Assembly: GCA_028718265.1 (NCBI GenBank)
Contig: JAQUMG010000104.1
Coordinates: 1 to 6,454 of the forward strand
Direction: 5' to 3'
Origin: Candidatus Omnitrophota bacterium
GTDB lineage: Bacteria > Omnitrophota > Koll11 > JAHIPI01
Length of the DNA: 6,454 bases
Positions 1-5,626 of the stretch are shown here, piece by piece. Below the pieces are notes generated by a model. It made no database searches, was not told the DNA's origin, and saw only the letters and a program-made list of their open reading frames with translations. The translations under genes and the position numbers were made by a program. The first letter of the stretch is position 1, and every line of letters begins with the position of its first letter.

Positions 1-323
1 GATGCTAAATTTGTCTGGCCTGATTTGTTGGGATCGCTTGGGCAGTCCCATACTTTTGTGGTATCGATATAGTCGCTAAAAAGAGGCCCCATACTTGAGG
101 AGCCTGCCGCTACAGACGGAAAGCTCTCATTATTATCTGCAGCATACAGATGCAGGGCTATGCCTATCTGTCTTAAATTGCTGGCGCAGCTTGTGCGTCT
201 TGCCTTCTCACGGGCTTTTTGCACGGCGGGAGTCAGGAACGCCGCCAATATACCTATAATTGCTATAACTACCAGGAGCTCTATGAGAGTAAATCCTCTT
301 TTTTTCCTCTTTATAATAGACAT
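1..323 (-). CDS. Prepilin-type N-terminal domain protein (pseudopilin-like), partial
   Basis: This is the first 107 codons of a gene whose 3' end lies beyond the left edge. After a basic leader ([10 protein letters not shown]) comes the type IV prepilin signature [19 protein letters not shown]. The prepilin peptidase would cut after Gly10, leaving Phe11 as +1 and Glu15 as the conserved +5 glutamate, followed by one hydrophobic helix. The next part ([19 protein letters not shown], then [13 protein letters not shown]) and a later WDCPSD are typical of the type II secretion/pseudopilin-like proteins abundant in PVC and Omnitrophota-type genomes; Cys46 and Cys94 could pair outside the cytoplasm. 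Such proteins are inserted in the inner membrane and assembled into pilus or pseudopilus fibres, but which machine this one serves cannot be told here. It starts 79 bases after coaB, with a strong ribosome-binding site, and may be separately expressed. The family call is firm; the specific role is unknown. Confidence 0.9.
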   Translation of the reverse strand, partial: MSIIKRKKRGFTLIELLVVIAIIGILAAFLTPAVQKAREKARRTSCASNLRQIGIALHLYAADNNESFPSVAAGSSSMGPLFSDYIDTTKVWDCPSDPNKSGQTNLA

Positions 324-328
324 CTATT

Positions 329-337
329 CCCCTCCCC
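329..337 (-). promoter_or_regulatory. Ribosome-binding site of the prepilin gene
   Basis: On the minus strand the purine run GGGGAGGGG ends five bases before the ATG at 323. It is the strongest Shine-Dalgarno-like run in the window and fixes the start of the prepilin gene so that the basic leader is ten residues long. Confidence 0.7.
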
Positions 338-374
338 TTTTTGTTATTCTTGTTATTAATAAATCATTTTATGT

Positions 375-394
375 TAATACTATACGCAGTATTA
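375..394. repeat. Small AT-rich inverted repeat between coaB and the prepilin gene
   Basis: TAATACT and AGTATTA form perfect 7-base arms around the 6-base spacer ATACGC, nine bases past the coaB stop codon and 51 bases before the prepilin ATG. There is no T-run after it in the direction of transcription, and the stem has only one G-C pair per arm, so it is a poor intrinsic terminator. It could be an operator or promoter-linked site for the prepilin gene, or chance in an AT-rich gap. I could not pick a convincing -35/-10 pair around it. Confidence 0.3.
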
Positions 395-402
395 CTATAA
401 GA

Positions 403-1092
403 TTACGCTAGGATGTCTATTTTGTCAAGTAAAATATGACTTATTTTTTGTTTGGAAGTACCCTTCAGGACTAACGTTGCGCCTTCTTTTGAGATTATAG
501 TTACGTCCTTCTTGCCGCTCCCGAAGGGGTGAGCAGTTTTTCCTGCTCTATTTACTACTATAATATCCAGATGCTTCGATGTCATCTTCCTCTTAGCGTT
601 TGCGATATGATTATCCGTATCAAGGGAATACCCCACGATAATTTTGCGGCTTTTTCCCTGCCTCCGGCAGACCCCGCCGAGTTCGGACAGTATGTCCGGA
701 TTCCTCACGAGCCGTAAAATATATTCTTTTTTTGAGGTCTTCTTCAGTTTTTTTCCCGAAAACACGGCGGGCCTGAAATCGGCCACGGCGGCTGTCATAA
801 TAACACAATCCGCGCTGCGGAAATATTCCGATACTGCCCTTTTCATATCAAGTGCGGTAATAACCGGAATAAATTTTACACCCTTGGGTCGTTTTAGAGA
901 CGTCGGGCCGCTTATGAGTATGACTTTATGGCCTTTTTTCTTCGCCGCTTTCGCAAGTTCATAGCCCATCTCGCCCGTCGAGTAATTTGATATATACCTT
1001 ACGGGATCTATCGGTTCTATTGTGGGGCCAGCGGTAATAAGAAAGGTTTTTTTCTGATATGGCTTCTTCGGGGCTTTTTTTGATTTCGGCAT
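403..1092 (-). CDS. coaB: Phosphopantothenate--cysteine ligase, stand-alone CoaB
   Basis: CoaB joins 4'-phosphopantothenate to cysteine, using CTP in the bacterial type, the second step from pantothenate to coenzyme A. The 229 residues match the CoaB half of the usual CoaBC (Dfp) protein: LITAGPT at 18-24, IDPVRYISNYSTGEMG at 28-43 (Asn36 corresponds to the catalytic Asn210 of E. coli Dfp), TAAVADFRP at 100-108, the lysine-rich KKLKK at 114-118 that holds the conserved active-site lysine, NPDIL at 131-135, and VGYSLDTDN then DIIVVN. The first 16 residues are very basic and look like a linker rather than part of the fold. It starts one base after the coaC stop (TAATATG) with only a weak, distant Shine-Dalgarno, so translation probably depends on coupling to coaC. 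Family identity is secure; the oddity is that it is separate from CoaC. Confidence 0.95.
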   Translation of the reverse strand: MPKSKKAPKKPYQKKTFLITAGPTIEPIDPVRYISNYSTGEMGYELAKAAKKKGHKVILISGPTSLKRPKGVKFIPVITALDMKRAVSEYFRSADCVIMTAAVADFRPAVFSGKKLKKTSKKEYILRLVRNPDILSELGGVCRRQGKSRKIIVGYSLDTDNHIANAKRKMTSKHLDIIVVNRAGKTAHPFGSGKKDVTIISKEGATLVLKGTSKQKISHILLDKIDILA

Positions 1093-1093
1093 A

Positions 1094-1639
1094 TTATTTC
1101 AATGCCTTCTTCACAGCTTCGATGATATCTTTTGTGTCGGCAATATGCCCTACGCCCTCGTAGCCGCAGGCGAGATATCCGCGCTTAGGAGCGATAAATT
1201 TATACCCGACTTTCTTAAGTCTTTCGATATTTTCCTGTACGATTTTGTGAGTATACATATTCTCGTTCATTGCCGGAGCTAACAATACTTTGCGCTTACT
1301 GGCTAAAACCGTAGCACTTAAGGCGCAATCCGCCAATCCGCAGGCCAATTTGGAGATCATGTCAGCAGTGGCCGGGGCTATTAAGATGACATTCGCCCAC
1401 TCGGCCAAAGAAGTATGATAAATATCCCACTTTTCGCTGACCTTAAACATATCGGTTACAACCTCATTGCAGGATATTGTCTGCAATGTCAGCGGGGTGA
1501 TAAAATGTCCTGCGTCGGGCGACATTATGACTTTAACATCGCATCCGAGCTTTCTCAGGTGTCTTATAATATCACAGCTTTTATAGGCAGCGATACTTGC
1601 AGTAACCCCTATCAGTATTTTTTTTCCGGCCTTACCCAC
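1094..1639 (-). CDS. coaC: Phosphopantothenoylcysteine decarboxylase, stand-alone CoaC
   Basis: This is an FMN-dependent flavoprotein of the HFCD family that decarboxylates 4'-phosphopantothenoylcysteine to 4'-phosphopantetheine in coenzyme A synthesis. The 181 residues cover the CoaC half of Dfp and keep E. coli numbering: GVTASIAAYKS at 11-21 (flavin binding), His75 in YHTSLAEWA, the PAMNENM motif at 122-128 with Asn125, and Cys158 in LACGYEGVG. These correspond to the known His75, Asn125 and Cys158, so the enzyme should be active. Translation starts at a GTG that shares one base with the rpoZ stop codon (TAGTG), which implies coupling to rpoZ. The protein ends at KKALK, where fused homologues run on into CoaB; here a TAA stop follows and CoaB restarts in another frame one base later. 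Confidence 0.95.
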   Translation of the reverse strand: MGKAGKKILIGVTASIAAYKSCDIIRHLRKLGCDVKVIMSPDAGHFITPLTLQTISCNEVVTDMFKVSEKWDIYHTSLAEWANVILIAPATADMISKLACGLADCALSATVLASKRKVLLAPAMNENMYTHKIVQENIERLKKVGYKFIAPKRGYLACGYEGVGHIADTKDIIEAVKKALK

Positions 1640-1863
1640 TATTTTCCGCTCCCGATTATTTTATAAGATACCTTGCCTTCTTTTATTTCCTCGAGGGCAA
1701 CCGTGGATGCCTTCACTTTGGGGCTGATATCCACAAGCCTTTGGCCGGTATCGCTGACTTCTATGGCCCGGCGGGCGGCAAGCAAGACAAGCTTGTAAAT
1801 ACTTTCCCCCTTACCCAGTAAATCCTCTATCGGAATATACGACATGTCCTTATCTTCTACCAT
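1639..1863 (-). CDS. rpoZ: DNA-directed RNA polymerase omega subunit
   Basis: Omega is the small RNA polymerase subunit that wraps the C-terminal tail of beta-prime and helps assembly and stability. The 74-residue product has the family core: ESIYKLVLLAARRAIE at 20-35 and the second conserved block LVDISPKVKASTVALEEI at 43-60, followed by GKVSYK. Length is normal for the family. I chose the first ATG because AGGTG lies four bases upstream and overlaps the gmk stop codon; an internal Met7 is possible but has AAGGA almost touching it. It begins seven bases after gmk and overlaps the coaC start by one base. The gmk-rpoZ-coaBC order is seen in many bacteria, which strengthens the call. Confidence 0.94.
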   Translation of the reverse strand: MVEDKDMSYIPIEDLLGKGESIYKLVLLAARRAIEVSDTGQRLVDISPKVKASTVALEEIKEGKVSYKIIGSGK

Positions 1864-1870
1864 ATTGCAC

Positions 1871-2446
1871 CTATGCTCCTGTCTTTTGCCTCTCGGCTTT
1901 TACGATCGCTTCTAAATGCCCCACAGCATTTTTTATGCTGTCATTGAGTACCGAATAATTATATTTGGGCAGGTAAGTTATTTCCTTTTTTGCTATTTGA
2001 ATCCTTTTTCTGATCTCTTTACTGCTGTTAGCCCCTCTTTGCTGCAGCCTTTTTTTGAGTTCGCCGAGAGATGGCGGCAGTATAAATATGAAAACTCCGT
2101 CGGGATAGAGTTTTTTTACCTTCATGGCGCCTTTTACGTCAATGGCGAGAATTACGTCTTTACCGCTGCTCAGGCGCGTCAGGATCTTATCTCTGGGTGT
2201 GCCGTAATAATAACCGAAGTTTTTCGCCCATTCCAGAAACCTGCCGCTCCTGATCCTTTTCTTAAACTCTGCTTCGGTTACGAATCTGTAATCTCTTCCG
2301 TTTTTTTCCCCCCGGCGCGGCGGCCTTGTGGTAAGCGACACGGAACGTACAAGGTGCGGCGTCTTTCCTTCAAGCAATTCGCACAATGTCGTTTTGCCGC
2401 TGCCGCTCGGAGCAGATATTATAAAAAGATTGCCTTTTTTTCTCAT
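1871..2446 (-). CDS. gmk: Guanylate kinase
   Basis: Guanylate kinase phosphorylates GMP to GDP with ATP, in the cytoplasm, and is needed for GTP, dGTP and nucleotide second-messenger pools. The 191-residue length is typical. Visible motifs: the P-loop APSGSGKTT at 12-20; the GMP-binding segment SLTTRPPRRGEKNGRDY at 37-53 (Ser37, Arg41, Arg44, Tyr53); GRFLEWA with Glu72; YYGTP at 80-84; Asp103 in AIDVKGA; the PPS turn at 124-126; and the lid region KKRLQQRG through EIRKRI. Position 105 is Lys where most homologues have Gln in the D-x-QGA motif. The start codon overlaps the yicC stop by four bases (ATGA), and the Shine-Dalgarno is weak, so translation is probably coupled to yicC. Confidence 0.96.
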   Translation of the reverse strand: MRKKGNLFIISAPSGSGKTTLCELLEGKTPHLVRSVSLTTRPPRRGEKNGRDYRFVTEAEFKKRIRSGRFLEWAKNFGYYYGTPRDKILTRLSSGKDVILAIDVKGAMKVKKLYPDGVFIFILPPSLGELKKRLQQRGANSSKEIRKRIQIAKKEITYLPKYNYSVLNDSIKNAVGHLEAIVKAERQKTGA

Positions 2447-3324
2447 TCAATATTCTTAAGCTGTTCGCGAATCTTTTCTATCTCGCCTTTTATGTTTATA
2501 ACATGACTCGATATCTGAAAATCGCTCGACTTTGCCCCGACAGTATTTATTTCCCTTATGAGTTCCTGCGCTACGAAATCGAGCGTCTTGCCTTTTTCTC
2601 CTCCGGATGCCAGGGATTTCTCAAAACTTGCAACGTGGCTCTTTATGCGGGTTACTTCTTCCGTGATATCGCAATTTTTGGCGTATAGGGCCACTTCCTG
2701 CGCCAACCGTTCCTTGTCTATCTCGATTCCTCCCGATAACTCGCTTATCTTTTTCGATAATTCGTCTTTATAATGCTCGACGCCTTTGGCAGAACGCTTA
2801 TCTATGGCATCTATTGATCTCTCTATCTTCTTTACCCTGGAAAAAATGTCTCTTGAAAGGTTTTTCCCTTCGCTTCGCCTTGATCTGTCCAGGTCTTTTA
2901 GCGCCGCATCAAGCGCTCTCTTCAGACTAGCCCACATTTCTCCGGAATCTATCTTAGGGCTTTCATAATTTATCACGCCGGGCAGCGATATGATATGATT
3001 TATGTCGACGTCTCCCTTCAGGCTCTGTGCTTTCTTAAATGATTTTATTTCTTTTAAAAGAGATGTTGCGAGTTTTTTATCAAGTACCGCCTTTTTCTGA
3101 GGCCTGTCGAATATCTCGTCGTAGTTGACGGATAAGTTTATCCTTCCCCTCTTCACCTTTTTTTGTATATATTCCCTGACCCTGTCCTCGAACATGCTGA
3201 GCCCGCCGGGCATTCTGGGAACAATATCAAAAAATTTGTTGTTCAGGCTTTTTATCTCTACTTTTACCGTTCCGAATTTGCCGCTCGCTTCGCCGCGTCC
3301 GTAACCTGTCATGCTCCGTATCAT
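2443..3324 (-). CDS. yicC: YicC/YloC family protein (endoribonuclease family)
   Basis: The 293-residue protein has the full YicC/YloC layout. The N-terminal domain begins with the hallmark MIRSMTGYGRGE and runs to about residue 155. A basic, charged, probably helical middle follows. The C-terminal DUF1732 domain ends with GKTLDFVAQELIREINTVG, then KIREQLKNIE, close to the family consensus. E. coli YicC has been reported as an endoribonuclease acting on small RNA, and the family is linked to stationary-phase survival; the substrate here is unknown. A GAGGT ribosome-binding site at 3333-3337, eight bases from the ATG, supports the start. The gene sits 15 bases after ndk and overlaps gmk by four bases, matching the yicC-gmk neighbourhood of many bacteria. 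Confidence 0.93.
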   Translation of the reverse strand: MIRSMTGYGRGEASGKFGTVKVEIKSLNNKFFDIVPRMPGGLSMFEDRVREYIQKKVKRGRINLSVNYDEIFDRPQKKAVLDKKLATSLLKEIKSFKKAQSLKGDVDINHIISLPGVINYESPKIDSGEMWASLKRALDAALKDLDRSRRSEGKNLSRDIFSRVKKIERSIDAIDKRSAKGVEHYKDELSKKISELSGGIEIDKERLAQEVALYAKNCDITEEVTRIKSHVASFEKSLASGGEKGKTLDFVAQELIREINTVGAKSSDFQISSHVINIKGEIEKIREQLKNIE

Positions 3325-3339
3325 AATATCAAACCTCGT

Positions 3340-3840
3340 TTATGCCCAAACTGTCTTTTTCAGCGATTTTATTTCCACTTTCCTGGTTGGATACGCATCC
3401 ACGATGATTTCGCCGGGTTCAAACCACAATTTTATTTCTCTCTCCGCTTCTTCTTGATTTGTAGAAGCGTGTATGACATTTTCATAAACGCCTTTCGTCG
3501 TGATCCTGCCGTACGCCCCTCTTATGGAAACGGGATCCGCTTCCTCGGGGTTAGTAGAGCCGCATATCTGCCGAACTTTGCCGATAGCGTCCTCGCCGTG
3601 ATAGACCATGGCCATCACTTTATGCTTATGATAATCACCCATTATATATTTTATAAGCTCTTCGAAAAACGGTTTATCCTTCATATGGCCGTAATGCGCC
3701 ACGGCAAGCTCCCTCGATACCTTTACTATTTTTGCAGCGACAATATCAAGTTTCGTTTCTGAAAGGCGCGTTAACACATTTCCCGTCAGGGACTTTTTCA
3801 GCCCGTCAGGCTTTATCAATATGAGTGTTTGTTCTACCAT
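3340..3840 (-). CDS. ndk: Nucleoside diphosphate kinase, extended variant
   Basis: Ndk passes the terminal phosphate from NTPs to NDPs through a phosphohistidine, balancing nucleotide pools. Recognisable parts are TLILIKPDG at 5-13 with Lys10, KPFFEEL at 56-62, AMVYHGEDA at 77-85, GSTNPEEADPVSIRGAYG at 94-111 with its arginine, NVIHAST at 121-127 with the phospho-accepting His124, and EAEREIKLWF with the conserved Glu. At 166 residues it is longer than the usual 140-150. It has a few extra residues in MGDYHKHKV (67-75), about four between the IRG motif and the catalytic histidine, and a basic C-terminal tail. The usual HGSD motif reads HAST, so the Asp is missing. The gene is first after a strong promoter, with GGAGA at 3846-3850 as ribosome-binding site, and leads the nucleotide and CoA gene cluster. 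Activity is likely but not certain given the changes. Confidence 0.92.
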   Translation of the reverse strand: MVEQTLILIKPDGLKKSLTGNVLTRLSETKLDIVAAKIVKVSRELAVAHYGHMKDKPFFEELIKYIMGDYHKHKVMAMVYHGEDAIGKVRQICGSTNPEEADPVSIRGAYGRITTKGVYENVIHASTNQEEAEREIKLWFEPGEIIVDAYPTRKVEIKSLKKTVWA

Positions 3841-3866
3841 AATTTTCTCCGTTAGATTGACTTATT

Positions 3867-3895
3867 ATTATAGCAATGAATGCCGAAACCGTCAA
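3867..3895 (-). promoter_or_regulatory. Sigma70-type promoter of the ndk-to-coaB cluster
   Basis: On the minus strand TTGACG (3890-3895) is followed after exactly 17 bases by TATAAT (3867-3872), and TGC directly before it forms an extended -10 element. Transcription should begin near 3860, giving a leader of about 20 bases with GGAGA (3846-3850) before the ndk ATG at 3840. The match to the sigma70 consensus is almost perfect and the site lies in a 70-base gap between parB and ndk, so it most likely drives ndk, yicC, gmk, rpoZ, coaC and coaB. No terminator separates it from parB, so readthrough from the par genes may add to its output. Confidence 0.8.
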
Positions 3896-3910
3896 TACGT
3901 CTTGGCGGGA

Positions 3911-4762
3911 TCAGCTGCCTGCCTGCTTTTTCAGCAAATTATAAATCCGCTCCAAATCATCGAGAGAATAGTAGTCTATCTGGACTACACCGCGTTTTTT
4001 CCCGTGTTTTATCGCGACTTTTGTTCCTAGTATCCTCTGCATTTCTTCTTCAAAAAACATGACCATGTGATCTTTTTCCGACGGAACTTTTGCTGCGGCA
4101 GTCGCCCCTTTCTTTCTGGCAACGGCGTTCTCCGTCTCTCTTACCGAAAGGCCCTTCGTTACTATACTGTTTGCGAGCTTAAGAATAGCGTGCTCGCCGG
4201 AAAGCGACAAAAGCGCTTTTGCGTGGCCCGGCGAAATTTCTCCGCCGGAAACCATCTCCTGTGCCCTTTTCGGAAGAGTCAGTAATCTGAGAACGTTCGC
4301 TACCGTAGCGCGGTCTTTTCCGACGGCTCTGGCTACCTCTTCCTGACTAAATCCGAATTCCTGCATCAATCTCTGAAACGCCTTAGCCTCTTCGATTGCG
4401 TTCAACTCCTCCCGTTGTATATTTTCGATCAATGATAATTCCAAAGCGTCGGCATCGCTTACGTTTCGCACGATAACCGGTACTTCCGCAATGCCCAGCG
4501 TTCTTGCCGCCCTTAGCCTTCTCTCACCCGCGATAAGTTCATACCCACCGTCTTTGTCGCGTACTATCATCGGCTGCAATACGCCTTTTTCTTTTATCGA
4601 AGCTACTAAATCGTCAAGTTTTTTCTGGTCGAATTTTTCGCGCGGCTGAAAAGGGTTCTCCCTGATCCTGTCAATTGCGGCATAGATTATCCTGTCTTCT
4701 TTCTCCTCATGCTGCTCAGGAATCAAGGCGCTTAACCCCCTGCCAAGTGCTTTTCTTTCCAT
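3911..4762 (-). CDS. parB: Chromosome-partitioning protein ParB (Spo0J family)
   Basis: ParB is a CTP-dependent DNA clamp that loads at parS and spreads, working with ParA and SMC to segregate origins. From the chosen start the protein has 283 residues: the N-terminal KALGRGLSALIP (4-15), the segment that stimulates ParA ATPase; the ParB/Srx CTPase domain with NPFQPR (36-41), GERRLRAA (79-86) and ENIQRE (113-118); a helix-turn-helix around 138-161 (FSQEEVARAVGKDRATVANV); and a C-terminal dimerisation segment ending at LLKKQ. An ATG 15 bases further upstream (4777) would add MRRFD and overlap the parA stop as ATGA, but nothing upstream of it resembles a Shine-Dalgarno. The ATG at 4762 has AGGAG seven bases away and gives the usual N-terminus. 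With parS and parA adjacent, this is a chromosomal par locus. Confidence 0.95.
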   Translation of the reverse strand: MERKALGRGLSALIPEQHEEKEDRIIYAAIDRIRENPFQPREKFDQKKLDDLVASIKEKGVLQPMIVRDKDGGYELIAGERRLRAARTLGIAEVPVIVRNVSDADALELSLIENIQREELNAIEEAKAFQRLMQEFGFSQEEVARAVGKDRATVANVLRLLTLPKRAQEMVSGGEISPGHAKALLSLSGEHAILKLANSIVTKGLSVRETENAVARKKGATAAAKVPSEKDHMVMFFEEEMQRILGTKVAIKHGKKRGVVQIDYYSLDDLERIYNLLKKQAGS

Positions 4763-4769
4763 ATCAAAT

Positions 4770-4774
4770 CTCCT
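4770..4774 (-). promoter_or_regulatory. Ribosome-binding site of parB, inside the parA stop region
   Basis: AGGAG lies seven bases before the ATG at 4762 and overlaps the last bases of parA (ATGAGGAG, where TGA is the parA stop). It decides the parB start in favour of MERKALGRG and suggests that ribosomes finishing parA help to start parB. Confidence 0.7.
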
Positions 4775-5589
4775 CATTGGACTTTTATTGTATTATCTAT
4801 AACACCATTATTTTCAATGTGTTGCGACGTTTTATATCCCAAAATCTCGTCGGCTAATGACTTGTACATCTGGGCACCCTGTGATGACATGTCGTATAAC
4901 GCAATTGGTTTCCCGAAACTTGGCGCTTCTGTCAATTTTATATTTCTCGGAATAACTGTGTTATAAACTTTTTCTTTAAAATAGTTGCGTGCCTCTTCTA
5001 TTACTTCCATGGTTAATTTTGTCCGGTAATCAGCCATTGTCAAGAGCACGCCTTCGATTTGCAGAATTGGATTCAGGTTCTTTCTCACAAGGTCAAGGGT
5101 CTTGGTCAGCTGCCCCAGCCCTTCCAAAGCGTAGTATTCGCATTGAATGGGTATCAGCGCGGAATTACTGGCGGTAAGCGCGTTTATTGTGAGAAGGCCG
5201 AGAGAAGGCGGGGAATCTATTATTATGAAATCGTAAGAATCTTTTATGCTCTCCAGGGCATTTTTTAACTTAAATTCTCTGCCTATAACTCCCACCAATT
5301 CAACTTCTGCGCCAGTGAGATTTAAATTAGACGGAACTATAAACAAATTAGCAACTTGCGTATCTTGTACGATATCTTCTACTCTATTCTGCTCGAGGAG
5401 AGTATGGTAAATCGTCTTATCTATCTTACTCTTATCTATGCCCAGACCGCTTGTCGCATTGCCTTGAGGATCCAAGTCTATCAGAAGGGTTTTTTTACCT
5501 GACAAAGCAAAAAAGGTGGATAGGTTTACCGCTGTTGTGGTCTTACCTACTCCACCTTTTTGATTACATACAGATATTACTCTTCCCAT
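4774..5589 (-). CDS. parA: Chromosome-partitioning ATPase ParA (Soj family)
   Basis: This is a deviant-Walker-A ATPase that dimerises on ATP, coats the nucleoid and moves ParB-parS complexes apart; in some bacteria it also affects DnaA. The 271-residue protein has NQKGGVGKTTTAVNLS at 9-24, with Lys11 as the signature lysine and Lys16 as the P-loop lysine. It also has LLIDLDPQGNAT at 35-46 with Asp40, and Walker B FIIIDSPPSLG at 121-131 with Asp125, where most Soj proteins have Cys for Ser126. IPRNIKLTEAPSFGKPI, near residue 213 onward, is characteristic of the family. It is the short chromosomal type with no N-terminal helix-turn-helix. The last 20 or so residues are polar and variable. The stop falls within the parB leader, and parS lies 10 to 37 bases upstream of the ATG, so ParB binding there could repress the gene. 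Confidence 0.96.
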   Translation of the reverse strand: MGRVISVCNQKGGVGKTTTAVNLSTFFALSGKKTLLIDLDPQGNATSGLGIDKSKIDKTIYHTLLEQNRVEDIVQDTQVANLFIVPSNLNLTGAEVELVGVIGREFKLKNALESIKDSYDFIIIDSPPSLGLLTINALTASNSALIPIQCEYYALEGLGQLTKTLDLVRKNLNPILQIEGVLLTMADYRTKLTMEVIEEARNYFKEKVYNTVIPRNIKLTEAPSFGKPIALYDMSSQGAQMYKSLADEILGYKTSQHIENNGVIDNTIKVQ

Positions 5590-5598
5590 AATATCCCT

Positions 5599-5626
5599 TT
5601 AGCATGTTCCACGTGGAACATGCTAA
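5599..5626. promoter_or_regulatory. parS centromere site (ParB-binding palindrome)
   Basis: The 16-base core TGTTCCACGTGGAACA (5605-5620) differs from the well-known consensus TGTTTCACGTGAAACA only by a symmetric T-to-C/A-to-G change in each arm. The symmetry extends six bases further on each side, giving a perfect 28-base palindrome. It occupies the 33-base gap between the Jag_N gene and parA and overlaps the stop codon of the former. No second CACGTG occurs in the window. ParB is expected to load here, and spread over the par genes; it may also dampen parA transcription. The core identity is seen directly; the binding is inferred from family knowledge. Confidence 0.93.

Noticed and set aside
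375..394. Inverted repeat as terminator of the coaB operon
   Set aside because: The stem is short, AT-rich and not followed by a T-run in the direction of transcription; kept only as a low-confidence repeat.
1916..2506. A 196-codon open frame on the plus strand opposite gmk
   Set aside because: It lies antisense to a gene with all guanylate kinase motifs, has no recognisable domain and no convincing ribosome-binding site; it is a by-product of codon use on the other strand.
3163..3762. A 199-codon open frame on the plus strand opposite yicC and ndk
   Set aside because: It spans the antisense of two well-supported genes and their gap, and its product is rich in Phe, His and Tyr without any domain, as expected for an antisense frame.
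4775..4777. ATG at 4777 as the parB start
   Set aside because: No Shine-Dalgarno precedes it, while the ATG at 4762 has AGGAG at ideal distance and yields the family-typical N-terminus.
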